Positions 24,101 to 35,711 of a DNA stretch of 64,000 nt are shown here, in pieces. Numbering within the stretch: the stretch's first letter is position 1; each line of letters begins with the position of its first letter. Location of the stretch: NCBI GenBank assembly GCA_033439295.1, contig JAVTLE010000010.1:124001-188000 (forward strand), given 5' to 3'. Both the position numbers and the translations under genes were made by a program. Source of the stretch: Deuterostichococcus epilithicus. Lineage: Eukaryota; Chlorophyta; Trebouxiophyceae; Prasiolales; Stichococcaceae. Below the pieces are notes generated by a model that had not been told where the DNA came from, ran no database searches, and saw only the letters and a list, made by a program, of their open reading frames with translations.

Positions 24101-25623
24101 CAACTCCCTCCCTGGAAAGATCTTTGTAATATTGGTTACGAAAAGTGCTGGTGCATTTTCGCGCAGCCTGCCGGTGGTCGTCAACTACGATTTCCCCGGC
24201 AACCTGGAAACCTATGTGCACCGCGTGGGGCGAGCGGGGCGGCTGGCGGCAGACGGCCACGCGCTGTCTTTCCTCACGCGCAACCTTGCGCCGCTCGCCG
24301 AGCCGCTGCTGGCACTGCTGCAGGTGGGTCCCTCCCCTCAGACTGCGTGTCCTACCAGAGCGGCGGCAGCGCGGCAGGGTGTCATTGTTTGCGGCACTGC
24401 TGCGAGGCTTGCCATGGCTCTTCTGCTGCTGCACAGGCCGCGGCGCTGCCTGGTGGGCAAGCACCGACGCCCGTCAGACTACCACTTCGATGCGTCTACT
24501 TTCAGATGCAGCTGTCTGCATCGTCCCACTAGGCACCTGGTTGGCTCGACACCCTGAGGCGTCTCAGCTTCGGAACCAGACTTCCATTCATTCACCTTCC
24601 AGCTCGCAGCGGCACCAAGCATGGCGGTAGACCCCAAAACTGACGCGCCCGGCGCACACATACAGGCCCCGCTGAGTTGCCGCTTCTGGCCGGGCTCGCT
24701 CTCCACACTCGCTTTGCATTGCTCAAATCGTGCAGGAGCACGACCAGGCGGTGGACCCCAATCTGGCCCGCCTGGCGGCAGCGTACCGCGAGGCGGTGGC
24801 GCGCCTCGGGCCCGACGGCCTGCCGGACGCGCTGCAGCCGGACCGCGCCGCCGCCGCTGCCGCCGCAGGCGACAGCTCTGACGGCGAGGAAGCGGCGCTG
24901 GCCGACGAGGCTGCGGCGGGCGCCGGGGGCGATGTGCCGACCCACGGCCGCCGTGGCTGGCGCGGCCGGAGGGTGCCGGCCCGCGGCGGCGGCGACGCCG
25001 CGGCAGAGGACCTCTTCGAGGGCCTGGACGCCATCCTGTCCGATGCGCCCGCGACAGGCACAGCGGCCGACGCCGGTGCGGTGCAAGCGGACGGTGACGT
25101 GAGGGAGGGCAACCGGTGGGCGGCCAGGCGGCACAGCCAGGGCGACGCCGGACGGAAGCAAGCGCCGCAGCTGAGCGAGCACGTGGACTTTGCGAAGCAC
25201 GCCGCCAAGCTGCCGCCCGAGGCGCTGGCCAAGGGCGCCGCGGTGAGCAAGAACGTGTCGCGGCGACCCATTGGCGCGCCCAGCAGTCGGGCCGCCGCTG
25301 ATAGGGCACCAGCAGCGGGGGTGCCGATGACCGTGGCCACGGAGGCGGGGGCAGAGACAGCGGCATCAGAGCCTGCAGCCGGCGCTGCGAACGGCATTGC
25401 CGGGGGCGCGGACGCCGCACCAGACACTGCAGCGACGGCGGGCCTGGCGGCGGAGCTGCAGGCAGCCATCGCAAATGGCAAGCAGGGCGAGCTGTTCGGG
25501 GGCGGCAGCAAGGCCGGCAAGAAGCGGCCTGGTGCCATCGGCGGTCGCCTACGTAAGAAGCTCGCCAAGCAGCGTGCGGCAGCCGCCGGCTCGCCCGACG
25601 AGACGGCCGCTGCGCAGTCGTGA
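18196..25623 (+). CDS. DEAD-box ATP-dependent RNA helicase
   Basis: RNA helicase with both RecA-like domains. Twelve phase-consistent exons give about 864 aa: 18196-18312, 18542-18698, 18878-19175, 19738-19971, 21058-21157, 21308-21395, 22247-22377, 22603-22731, 23014-23226, 23651-23733, 24167-24323, 24736-25623. Motifs in order: Q-motif GFTGPTAIQ, motif I AQPGAGKT, Ia PTRELAQQ (split by the intron 19972-21057), Ib TPGRLLD, II DEAD (LDEADKML), III TAT in place of the usual SAT, IV CLVFANRVKTAQ, V ATDVAGRG, VI HRVGRAGR. The N-terminus is lysine-rich and nuclear-like (MGNDYEARRRNKKLNK). The last exon is one long Ala-rich, acidic tail of about 296 residues. Lys-rich ends and a place beside BMS1 hint at ribosome biogenesis, but the subfamily is not settled. 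Several introns carry exon echoes. Confidence 0.92.
20676..21157 (+). repeat. Four-fold tandem copies of the helicase motif Ia exon
   Basis: The working exon (21058-21157, RELAQQVAAVARKLRAATG) is preceded in its intron by three decayed copies at about 20676-20737, 20806-20859 and 20923-20994. The shared GGCGCAG core starts at 20693, 20820, 20944 and 21064, so spacings are 127, 124 and 120 nt. The nearest echo keeps a CAG acceptor and open frame but reads REPAQQ, losing the motif Ia leucine. Confidence 0.9.
21374..21527 (+). repeat. Exon-donor echo after helicase exon 21308-21395
   Basis: The exon end plus donor at 21374-21401 (DAGALTL then GGTGCGT) recurs at 21501-21527 with a few changes, offset 127 nt. 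The copied donor reads GGTGTGC. Confidence 0.65.
23185..23537 (+). repeat. Two echoes of the helicase exon 23014-23226 end
   Basis: Exon bases 23185-23226 (VATLHGKRPQAERE) recur in the next intron at 23329-23377 (VATLQGKWPQAEHK) and again at 23488-23537 (LAMLHSKRPRAEQS), spaced about 145 and 158 nt. Each copy is still open in this frame across the matched part. Confidence 0.85.
24044..24215 (+). repeat. Echo of the helicase exon 24167-24323 start
   Basis: Intron bases 24044-24090 resemble the exon start at 24173-24215 (VVVNYDFPGNLETY), offset about 130 nt. Shared blocks are GGTGGTC, CAACT, CCCCGGCAA and the GGAAA that follows. More decayed than the other copies. Confidence 0.55.
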
Positions 25624-26819
25624 GCGAGCGCGTCTGGTGCTGCTAGTCATGGCGGTGGCACAGGCGTCTCTGGCTGCAACCCTCACGGCATTGCAGATGT
25701 GCAATTTCGCTGATCAGCAAGCAGCGCCCGCAGCATTGGTGAAATGAGGTTGGTTGCTGTTGCTGGGCCGGCACATGTGCATGATGCCTGCTGTGTTGGG
25801 CTCGAGCCGGATGTCTGGCGTTGCTGGTTTCAGAGTCTGCGGTTTACGCGATACATCAGTGTCGCAACACTCTTTGTACAGGATATCATCGCTTCTGACA
25901 TGTGAAGCATGACTGGCAATTTTAGGGCACGACCTCCGCAGCTGCATGTCTGTGCCAGTATATGTCTGCAACCGCCATGAAGCAGTTTCAACGCCTTCTC
26001 GTCTTCTGTTGCAACCCAGGCTCAATGTTTCCATTTGATTTTGAACGGCCTCGCCAAGATGTCTGCGGATACCTAGCACAAGCTAGCGGCAAGCACTCTC
26101 CATCACTCATTGAGCGAGGATGATCATATGTGTTTGCCAGAGGGGTATTGAAATTGCAGGGCGCGCTTCGACATCATGCCTGCTGAGCCGCTTATCCCTC
26201 ACAGGAGCGGCAGCGGTGGCGCTCCCTGCGTCAACAGCCCAGCCAGCTGTGGCACGCCGTCTAGACCTCCCTCACCGGCCTTGTGCAGCAGCACACAATG
26301 CACGCCCTGGTGTTTTAGCAGTAGCTCAGCTGCATTCCCAGGAAATCGTCAGTAAGCCCAAGCCTTGCATCAAGCGGGTTGCGCCAGCCCCAAGCATCAC
26401 CGACCCCAGATACATACCGCGTGACTGAAGCTGGCAAGTTTCGCGGATGATTCGTCCCTTGGGCTCACACATATTTTGCAGTATGCGCAAGTGGTGGAGA
26501 ACCTTGTGCAATCTGCTTGGCTCCGGTCTTTCGCCTCGGGCGTGTGGCGTGGCATGGATGGCATGGCGTCCTGTGGCTCTGCATGCCGACGTTGAACCGC
26601 GCTGAAGCTCATGCAGGCGTGTCATGTGAAGCGACGAAGCGAGCGAGTAGGGAAAATGGTGTCGTGCAGAACTTACCGCACGTGAGGCAGCACTCAAACG
26701 AGATTTGCCAGGTGCAATCCTTCCAGAATCCAGAGGCCGGCCGGGCGCCTAGCTGGACATCCTGAGTGGAGAGTGAAGCTCTAGTCCAGCTGCAAGCTAT
26801 CTACTGTACAAAAGGTGCA
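25624..26819. other. Intergenic, helicase to F-box/LRR gene
   Basis: Long spacer without supported coding sequence. It should contain the helicase 3' UTR and F-box gene promoter. I see no repeat or RNA gene in it. Confidence 0.5.
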
Positions 26820-29050
26820 ATGGCTACGCAGGCGCCCGACATCAACTGCCTCTCCGACGACGTCACGATCCACATCTTCAGCCACCTCTCGGCTCTCGAA
26901 AGGTATCTGCCCTGGTCCTGCGCGACAGCATAATGGGCTGCGTCTCGAGAGGCTGCATATTTGTAAGCTGCTGAGACTAAGGATTGACCGCATACAGCGG
27001 TGATAGCGTCAAACTTCTTCTAGCCCATGTCAAGGAATGCTCTCAATCCTGCTGCAGGTTCTGTGGCGTGTCGCGGGTGCAGAAGAGATGGAAACTTTTA
27101 TGCGACCAGCCCAGCAAGCTCTGGCACTCCGTCCGCATGTGCCTGGCTGCCGATGACGTGAACCTGGACGTTGTCTCCGCTCTGGCTGTGCTGCAGCGGC
27201 AGCTAAGCTGTGTACAGAAGGTCGCATTTCACTCGGAGGAGGTGAGGCTGCATCTGTACTGATGCTAGCATACTCCCAGCACGGCGGCTACACCAGCTGA
27301 GCAGCCTGCTTTGGCAGCAGTGCGCCCTGAGCATGATGAGCAAAGAGCCATGGGCACCAAACAGCGTTGGCGCCTGCAAGAATCGCCAGCGTCGCAGGGC
27401 TGTGAGGTCCCTGTCGCATGCCCGACCGCCTGAATCCGACCACCGGGCTGACAAATTGCTGTGCTGCCTGCAGGGGCCCCCTTGGGTCAGCCTGCCCTTG
27501 GCTTCGCCAGCCACAGAGGCCTGCCTGGCGTTGCTGTCGGCTGCGCCGAGGCTGCGACGCCTGGAATTCTACGACGAGGTGCAGCCGCAGGTGTTGGCGT
27601 TTGCGGCGCTAGCCGGCCGCCTGGAGGCCCTGCAAGCGACGCACGTAGTACTGCCTGTGACTGACGGCCATTTGGATGCTCTGCTGCTGAAGCTGACGGC
27701 CCTGCGCTCGCTGGACCTCTGCCTGGGAGGTGTGTGCACAGATCTCGAGCATTGTCTAAACCTCCATCATGCCAAGCCTTTGCTGCCATCGGTGAGGCAT
27801 GCGGCCCTGCCGACTGGCGCAGGATGGCGTGGCGTGACTGCAGGGCTTTTGCAAATGCAGACCATGAGCGTCAGGCCATGAGTGTCAGGGTTGCAGGGTT
27901 GGTCTGCTTGAGGACTGGTTGAGGCCATGACTGACGTCGTTACCTTTGCGCTGTTGCCCGTCCTTACACACTTGTGCCAGAGGTACCCTGACCCACAGCT
28001 GGGTTCCCTGCAGCTCGTGCCGGCGACGCGCGCAGCGCGAGACGCCAGGATGTGCCTTGCGGCTTCCCGAAGGCGTTGACGGCCTGCACTGCTCTGGAGA
28101 GCCTGAAACTCGGCGCATACCGCTCAAGGGCCGTTCTCCGCTTTGGCGATGTGTCGGACGAGCTGTTCCGCCGATGCAGCAGGCTTGAGTCCGTCAGCTT
28201 CTACAATGCCGGCGTAACAGCACTGCCGCCCAGCATCGCCGGCCTTTCGGCCCTCACGCGGCTGGAGGTCCTCGAAGCCGTGCCGTGGCAGTTCTGGGCA
28301 GAGAACCAGCATCGCCCTGGGCAACCAGAGGAGATGCGGCTGGTGTTGCAGCTGCCGGACGAGTTCAGCCGCCTGACGTCGCTAAGGGAGCTGGCACTGA
28401 GCAGCGCTGCGGCGCCAGCGTGCCTTTTTGCTGTCAGCAGTATCACGGCGCTCACGCTAGATCAGCTCGTGCCACCGGCGGCGGTTCTGGGGCAGCTCAC
28501 GCGGCTCAGCAAGCTAGAAAGCTTGCGCATCTGCAACAGCGGCGCATTGCTGCTGGCGGATCTTCGCGGGATGGCCATTTCCACGTCCGTGCGGCGCCTG
28601 ATCCTGGATGGGAACGATCTGGTGGACATGCCAGCAGGATGCTGCAATGTGGCCGCCCTGGAAGTGCTGGACCTGAAGTTCAATAACCTGAAGGTAATCC
28701 CCCCGTGGCTCGAGTCCATGACGCGCCTGCGCATTCTGGATCTGAGCTATAATGACAAAATTTTGGCACAGTATGACGCCAGTAGCCAGTTTGATTTTGG
28801 GGCACTCGAGGATTTGCGTGTGATGGGGTTACGCCAACGCGAGGGCTACCACGACTGGGACATCACCGAGATACAGGTTGCCGCAAATATTCAGCGGGGC
28901 TGCCCGCCGCGTGATGGGGACGGTGTGCAGCTTGTGCTCTGTGGCGATGTCTGTCCCAGGGCCGTGGCTGCACTGGATGAGTCCACAGAGCTGATCACTA
29001 CTTGGATCAACTGGCCGGCTTCTGGCACCGAGCCCCAGGACTACATATGA
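26820..29050 (+). CDS. F-box and leucine-rich-repeat protein
   Basis: Probable substrate receptor of an SCF ubiquitin ligase. Four phase-consistent exons give 519 aa: 26820-26902, 27058-27241, 27474-27729, 28014-29050. Residues about 8-60 form the F-box (INCLSDDVTIHIFSHLSALE, then VSRVQKRWKLLCDQPSKLW). Leucine-rich repeats follow from about residue 90 to 430, for example LRRLEFYD, LRSLDLCLGG, LESLKLGAYR, VRRLILDGNDL, LEVLDLKFNNLKVIPPWL and LRILDLSYND. The C-terminus (CPRAVAALDESTELITTWINW) is not a repeat. The start fits because the F-box begins only a few residues in. The substrate cannot be told. A 14-nt tandem duplication (CCATGAGYGTCAGG) lies near 27863-27890 in the last intron. Confidence 0.85.
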
Positions 29051-29659
29051 CGATTAGGGGGCCAGGTCTCATTGTCTCAAGTACTGTGCGAATGGGTTCC
29101 TGGCAGACAGACTGTTTTGAAAGTCTGTGCAGGCATGTGTATTCCAGCCTCAACCTGCTGGAAGTTTCAGTGGAACAGTTGGACTGGTGTGTTTACGTAA
29201 CCGTCTTGTTGTAGGCTGTGGATTCGCACGCTTCGACTGTTCTGAGACTGGCACAGATACCCAGCCAGTATAGGAACCTAGGTAATGACCATTTGGCATG
29301 CGGATACCATCGTTTCCTCGTCCAGAATCCTTCTCCCGCCCCGCCTGGGGCTTGCTAATGTTGTGGTGCTACTGTTCCGAACGAAACCCGCATGCCCACT
29401 GGGGGCCCGCCGTCTTCAGTCGAAGATGTGCTCCGCTGCACACGCATGCCACAGGCTCAGCATGCAAGATGCAGTGCATCGCCCAAAGCCGTGAACTGTC
29501 CACTTGCACACAATGCAATGTCGTGCCGATCTGTAGCGCATTAGGCACTGCGCAGGGCGATGTGAAGATTGATAGCTCAAATCCCTAGATGGATGCGACA
29601 TCCTGGCCCTTCGTTGGCCCACATCGCCAATCAACGACGCTGCCCAAGTAGACAGTGGA
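29051..29659. other. Convergent spacer
   Basis: Between the 3' ends of the F-box gene (+) and NDUFA13 gene (-). No coding or structural signal recognised. Confidence 0.45.
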
Positions 29660-30719
29660 TCAAAGAGGCTCGAACTGCCCGCAGCCTGACACAAGGGAGG
29701 TATGCTGGATGAATCGACAGCACAAGATGAGTTGTACAGGCAAAGGCGCACCCCAGATGCCGACACGCTTTGTGGGCGCCATCCAGCGGCCGTCGCTGTA
29801 CACGCTCTCGCCGACCTTCCAGCCCCGCACCTGCGGCAGCAGCGGGCGCCTCGCGGGTGTCAGGGGAGCGCTTGTCTTAAGGCCCGCAGGTGCCGTAGAG
29901 CAGCAGACTGCAACATGACGGGCTTGCGGGGCGGTGTGCGCCGGGAGTCGCGGGTCTGGAAGACACCGCCATGAGCTCTCTGCACCACCTAAGCAGGCGT
30001 CACAGCAGGCGCACACAGCAGCCAAGGCGAGGCAGCAGGAAGCGAAAGCGCATGTGCGGTGTTTGTGATTCCGAAAAACTCACGTTCTTCATGATCTCTG
30101 CCTCTTGTCGCTCCTGGGCCTGTTTCATCGCCACGTACCTGCGCCGGAACAAACCCCTCATGGCAGCAAGGCTAACACCAGTAAGCTGGCTGCAGGTCAT
30201 GCCCTCTGCTGCCGGCCAGCTCCTGTCCCGGGGCAGCCCCATCGTCAAAGCTTGCAGCAGGTTGTGCGACGCCTGAACCCTCTTGAATCCCTGCAGGCCA
30301 GCGGCGCACCGGCGGTCCTCCTCTGCCTGCAGCACCGGCACCAGCGCCCGCCGCGCCGTCGTCTTCTCCGCCCTCAGCGCCCGCTTCTCGATGTTCGTCT
30401 GGCCCACCTGCAGCAGCGGGCGGCGCAGGCTGTCCGACAGAACACGTTCGAGCAAAGCTGCCTTTGTGCCGAGCAGGCACACGCTTGGCCTTTCGAAACC
30501 TGCTTCAGAGCGCTGCGCTGATGTGACTGGAGTGCCAGCAGCGTTCGACATGGAGGTCACTGATGTGGCGCCCACCAGGTAGAAGCCGTAGGCCATGACG
30601 GCGCCGGAGACCAGGAACAGCGTGGGCCCCGTGGGCCCTGTCGACGGCAGCCGCCGCGCATAGCGCACGCTGGGGAAGCCGCCCGGCGGCGGCCCGTCTT
30701 GCACCACCGGCATGTCCAT
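29660..30719 (-). CDS. NDUFA13: NADH dehydrogenase subunit NDUFA13 (GRIM-19 / B16.6)
   Basis: Accessory subunit of mitochondrial complex I, at the inner membrane. Exons on the minus strand: 30719 or 30713 to 30576, 30407-30310, 30138-30084, 29830-29660. The N-terminus MPVVQDGPPPGGFPSVRYAR and then LPSTGPTG are family hallmarks. One transmembrane helix follows (TLFLVSGAVMAYGFYLVG, across the first splice), then IEKRALRAEKTTARRALVP, LQAEEDRRYVAMK and the late WKVGESVYSDGRWMAP. Two in-frame ATGs exist; the family start favours 30713. The last exon runs to a stop at 29660, giving about 153 aa, slightly long. The family often ends on Trp soon after the WMPP-like motif, and a GTGCGC donor follows GIW here, so the true C-terminus may use one more small exon. 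The gene is divergent from RPS15A. Confidence 0.9.
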
Positions 30720-31526
30720 CACGGACTGTGGAGGCAGAATAGTAATGTCAGAGGCGACACTCCGCTCTCGCGTGGCCATGCCCGTGCACAGGGCGCAGCA
30801 GCTGCTGCTTGTCGTGATGGCATGCGTGCACGAGCAGGCAGGGCTGGAGAAAAGCCTGACCTTCATGCCGGGATAACCCCGGCGCAGAGTTTCTGCGTGG
30901 CACAGACCCGCGTCAGTCCCGCAAGCGAGCACACTTCCAGCAGTCCGCATGCGAAGCATGGTCCGGATGGCCTGATCTCCCTGAGGTAGAAACACATTCC
31001 AAACAAGCACGAGCGAGATGGGCACCATAGTCTGCCTCCTGTTCCGCAGTTGCAAACCAGGAAAGCGCTCAAGACCAACCTGTCATGGTGTGTGCAGCGT
31101 AAGGCGCTGCCCGAGCGGCTATGTGCAGGCCTCAACTCGGGACTGGCACAGCCAATATGCGATGTGTATCGTCAGGTAGCCCGCCAGGGCCCTGCAAGAG
31201 CGCCTCAGAAGCTCAACCCCAGCTGACCAGAGAGGAGACAATCACACACCCCAGGCGACGGGCGCCGCTACAAGCGATGTGTCAGACTTCACTGACGTTG
31301 GCCAGAAGAATGAAGCTGTTTCAAACGTGCACTTTGTTCGGCGATCTGCACCGTGTTCTTGACTGTATTCCAATGCTAAGTCCTTGTAGTCCCTCTGCTC
31401 TCGCAGTGAAAGCAGGACGGCGGCACCGCTGCCCGGCCTCTTTGGTCAGCCAACAGTGACAGGCGGGGCCCAGCTGGTGCCTGACGCAGCACATTGCGCG
31501 CGAGCTAGCGGCGGCTCCGGGCAGCC
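30720..31526. promoter_or_regulatory. Divergent promoter region, NDUFA13 / RPS15A
   Basis: About 800 nt separate the starts of two housekeeping genes transcribed away from each other. Both promoters and any 5' UTR introns should be here. No defined motif is visible, so this rests on arrangement only. Confidence 0.4.
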
Positions 31527-33016
31527 ATGGTTCGCGTGAGTGTGCTCAACGATGCGCTCAAGACCATGTACAACGCTGAGAAGCGGGGCAAGCGGCAGGT
31601 GCTGCTGCGGCCGTCCAGCAAGGTGGTCATCAAGTTCCTGCAGGTCATGATGCGCCATGGTGAGTGGGTTCGACCGCTTCCACGCAGAATTTCATTCTCA
31701 TCCCTGGTTACACTACGAGCGCTCTACAGCTGCAGCGTAGCACGCAGCGGCGCGAGCGGTCGGCAAATGTATCAGGAGAGTGCATCAGCTGGTCCTGAGC
31801 AGGTATCAATGGTTCAGGATGGGCATCGGCCCAGCTTGCAGCCTCGGGCAGCCACTCAGCCGACAGGCAGTTTCACCGAGCGCGACGACGGTGGCATCCG
31901 TACGGCTATCGCGTTACTGTCAGCGACTCTGGCAGATGTGTTCGGCAGCCGTTATGCGGCTGAATCGGCGAAATCAACGGTTTCTATTGCCGCGCGCTGC
32001 GGGATGGCGCGGAAGCAGCTGTCCTGGCCCCTCTTCCAGCAGCTGTATCACCAGCAGATTGCTGGATATCGAGCAGTATCAAAGTGAACGGTGTCAGATC
32101 AAGCAGCTTACGGCATGCCCACAGCTGCTGTCGTGCATCAATTGTGAGGGCTCTGCCGCGCCTGGGCCAGCGATTGCCTGGTTGCAGCGTGCTGAGAGCT
32201 TCAGATTCAGACCAGTCCAATCAGAATGGGAGCTATTGTGCTGCGCAGGCTACATCGGGGAGTTCGAGTTCGTGGACGACCACCGCGGCGGCAAGCTGGT
32301 GGTGGAGCTCAACGGCCGGTGAGCCCTCCGCACAGCACAGTGTGGTGTTCCTATCGGGGGTGCCATGCTCCTGGCTCCTGCCAGGACGGCAATCAGGAGG
32401 TGGCAGCAGTGGGGCAGCGCCAGCGGGGCAGCGGTGACTGTCGCAAACTTACCGGCATGCCGCTGTGCCAAAGTGGGCGGGTCACACCGTTCTGCCCGTC
32501 CCGAATTGGCGAGCTCGCGGACGAGCGTTGATGAACGTGCTCCTCGTAATTGCAGGCTAAACAAGTGCGGCGTCATCTCGCCGCGCTACGACCTGCGCCA
32601 CGGCGACATCGAGACCTGGATCGCCAAGCTGCTGCCGTCGCGTCTGTTCGGCGTGATCGTCCTCACGACCAGCGCTGGCATCATGGTGTGCTTTCGAGGA
32701 TTGGTCGCGACATGTCAATCTCTCGCTGCAGTCTCGCTGCTCGCTGCTCGTTGCTCGTGGATCGATGTCCTGCTGCAGTCTCTCGCTGCTCGCTGCTGCG
32801 GTGCCGACTAACGGTGCAACCGCTTCACACAGGACCATGAGGAGGCCCGCCGCAAGAAGGTCGGAGGCAAGGTGAGCCAGTTTCACAGCAGCTCGCAGCC
32901 TTGCTCATCAGCACATGGTGCATGCGAAGGTGCAGCCGCTGAGGCTGTCAAGCCGGGAGCTTCCGACGGCTGACAGTCTGGCATCCCATGTGCAGGTGCT
33001 GGGCTTCTTCTACTGA
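31527..33016 (+). CDS. RPS15A: 40S ribosomal protein S15a (uS8)
   Basis: Cytosolic small-subunit ribosomal protein uS8, which binds 18S rRNA. Five phase-consistent exons: 31527-31659, 32249-32318, 32556-32685, 32833-32871, 32996-33016, giving 130 aa, the exact usual length. Near-identical family blocks run throughout: [85 protein letters not shown] and VLGFFY at the end. The last exon codes only six residues plus stop. The intron after the third exon contains a low-complexity CTCGCTG-type run (32715-32805). A TGTAA at 33340-33344, the green algal polyadenylation signal, may mark the 3' end. Confidence 0.97.
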
Positions 33017-33941
33017 GAAAGGTGTTCCGAATGCCGTGAAGCCGCGGCTGTAGCGATGCTCGCAGCGGCAGCGGCTTGTCAGGCGAAGCAGGCGGAGGAA
33101 ACAGTGCTGTGCAGACGGCAGGCTGTGCCGCTTGGGCAGTGCAGCGCATACTGACAATCGCATGGGTTGGCAGCGCCTATGGCGGGGGCATCTGCGCTCA
33201 GTGCATCCGCGTGTGAATGTGTCGACTGCCATCACTGCCCTGTGTCTTTGGGTTTGTAAGCAGAGGCACTCATTGTGTATCCTGCCACTGCTGCCACCAA
33301 ACAGTGAATGGCCCCTCAAACCACCAACGCAACTCACTGTGTAAGGCACCCCCGGCCCACGTGTCTCCCCAAATATTAGCGGCATGCTTGCACTCATGCG
33401 AGTGTCCGTGCAGCACTCCGCTCAGATGCGTCGGTGTGTAAACGGTAGGCAGCAAGCCCTGCTTCTGCTTCGCCTCAAGAAACTGCCAGGCGACAGTTGT
33501 ATGGGGCACAGAGAAGGACTTGTGGAAGCGACATTTTTCAAACCACAATCCTGTGGGTCTGCACAGCCAGCTGCTCCTAGCGCAGGACGCTGTGCCCTTG
33601 TTCAAGTGGTAACCCCTCAAACGACACCACTGAACAGCAAGCAATTTAAGACACTGGCTGCCACCTCTGGCGGGCATTTCCTCAGACACCCAAGTTATCA
33701 AATGCACGGTCAGTGCTACTGCGCGCTGTCTTGTTAGACTCCACTCAACCTATGTAGATGTGCCGCAAACCGCCGGCAACCCCACCTGTGCGCGGCCTCA
33801 CTCTCTCAGGGCCTCATTCAGACGCTACCCGGCCAACCGATGGATCAGCAGGAATGCGTGAGCTGGGTTGCACAGCAGCTGCGCATCCCAAGCTGCTAGC
33901 ACTATGTCTGCGCCGCAGCGCTCCACACGCCAGTCCCCGGG
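33017..33941. other. Convergent spacer, RPS15A / PEX13
   Basis: Tail-to-tail region holding both 3' UTRs. No gene is supported. Confidence 0.45.
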
Positions 33942-35711
33942 TCATGCCCCCTGCTGCGGCCGCGACGCCTGCGCAGGGCCACCGCCCCACGCCGCATCGA
34001 AGCTCTGGCCCCTGCTGCCAACCTGGCCAGCGCCGCCGGACAGCGTGCTGATGCCCATTGCCGGAAGGCCCGCCGGCGCAGATGCGGCGCCCGGGAGTAA
34101 AAGGGCGCCGCCGGCCTGCTGCTGCTGCTGCTGCTGCTGCTTCGGCTGCTGCTGCTGCTGCTGCTGCTGCTGCGGCTGGCCTTGCTGCTGGGCTGCATTC
34201 TTTTGAGCGGCGCGGCCCCAGCCGAGCAGCCGCAGCACCCACCGTGCAAGCTCTCCATACAGCGACCCAAACCTGCAGCCGGCAGTCTGGGAGTCGGAGT
34301 GTGATTGTAGGCGAGTACCAGATCCAGCAGCGACAAGCATGCCCATGCTGATGGTAGAGTGGTGGCTCGGCTGGCCTGGGCAAGGTCGCAAACTCGAGCA
34401 GAGGAGGCGGCAGGGCGGCACCTATCCAGCAGCTGCAACAGCGCCTGGATGAAGAAGTTGACGGCGTAAGTGTTCTCGTCCACCAGCATGGTGATGCGGC
34501 CAAAGACGCCCATCACGCCGTGCAGCCCGCGCAGAACCGATTCCCAGGCGCCGGGAGGCCGCGGGGGCCCGTCTGGACCCGCCACCCCTGCAGCGGAAGC
34601 AGAGCATTTTAAGGGTGAGGAACCGGCACACGAAATGCCCTCCCGGTGGAAAAGTCCAAGCTAGAGCTGCACATGTAGCGCTTGCTTGCCTGCTCGGATG
34701 CGGGATGCTAAGGGTCTGGCTGGATCGTGTGCTGTCCTCAGACGTCGAAGCACCACGGTCAGCTTCACAGGTGCAAGGATGTTGGCAAACTGACGGTCAT
34801 GTCTGTTTGCCCACCTTGCTGGCCGTAGGGCATCATACCGCCGCCGCCAAACATGCTGCCAGCACCCATGCCGTAGCCGCCGGCCATGCCGCCATATCCG
34901 CCCCCCATGCCGCCCATGCCGCCATAGCCGCCATACGAGCTGCCCATGCCGCCATAGGAGCCTCCCATGCCGCCGTAGCTGCTTCCCATTCCGCCGCCGT
35001 ACATGCTGCTGCCATAGCCGGGGCGGCCGTACATTGAGCTGCTGCCGGCGCCGTATCCGCTGCCGCCAAACATGTTGCCGCCTGACAGAGGACAAAGCTT
35101 GTTGTGAATAGCTCTTGCGATGGTTCGAAGGTGCCTGCTGCAAGCCGGAGCGGCGTAGGTGATGGCAGCTGGACGCAGCAGAAAGGGATCTAGCTCAGCA
35201 CTGCTCAAACTGGGAAGACCACCTGTACCATAGCCATAGCTGCTACTGCCGTAGGTACCGCTCGGCTGCGCAAAAGCCGGGCCAGCGGTGCTCAGCCAGG
35301 GCCGCGCCGGCTGCGGCGCCAGCGTTGAGCTTTCATCGCCGCCGACCAGCGCCTCGGCTGCAGTGCAACAGCGAACATGTGGCCTGGAAGCGGTGGCTTG
35401 TGGCGAGTTCACAGCATGCGGTGCTCATCACGTTTCAGTGCGGCACAGCAGTGCACATGACCCTACAGTCTGGTCAGGCCGCTGTGAAGCAACTAAACAT
35501 CAGAACGGGGTGGGCATGACAAGACGGTTTGCGAACGTATTGTAGATGTTTTTGCTTGCCGTGAGATTTAATAGCAGCCGACCAGGACGTGCTTCACCTC
35601 GTGACTGCGGCTGATCCCAGTGGCTGACGCCGCCATTGTTGGCTGTGCCAAGCGGGCTGACAGAAGTGGCGGCGCCGCCTTGGCGTTCCCATGGCTTTGG
35701 CGGCGGCTGAG
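33942..35711 (-). CDS. PEX13: Peroxisomal membrane protein PEX13 (plant type)
   Basis: Docking subunit of the peroxisomal matrix protein import machinery. Phase-consistent minus-strand exons: 35711-35598, 35357-35223, 35081-34815, 34587-34422, 34272-33942. The start contains AQPPPKPWER, the plant PEX13 signature; a tiny first exon with the ATG must lie further upstream and was not found. Next is a low-complexity Gly/Met/Tyr/Ser array with MYGGGMGSSYGGMGGSYGG-type repeats. The conserved block follows: AWESVLRGLHGVMGVFGRIT, ENTYAVNFFIQALLQLLDR and FGSLYGELARWVLRLLGWG. The C-terminal tail holds interrupted polyglutamine tracts and no SH3 domain, as in plants. The polyglutamine comes from CTG/CAG repeats, so its length is probably variable. 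Confidence 0.85.
34116..34194 (-). repeat. CAG/CTG trinucleotide repeat in PEX13
   Basis: Two runs of CTG on the plus strand, broken by TTCGG, encode polyglutamine on the minus strand. A coding microsatellite. Confidence 0.85.

Noticed and set aside
34830-35080. Gly/Met/Tyr array taken at first for a glycine-rich RNA-binding or wall protein gene
   Set aside because: It is in phase with the conserved PEX13 exons on both sides and lacks an RNA-binding domain.
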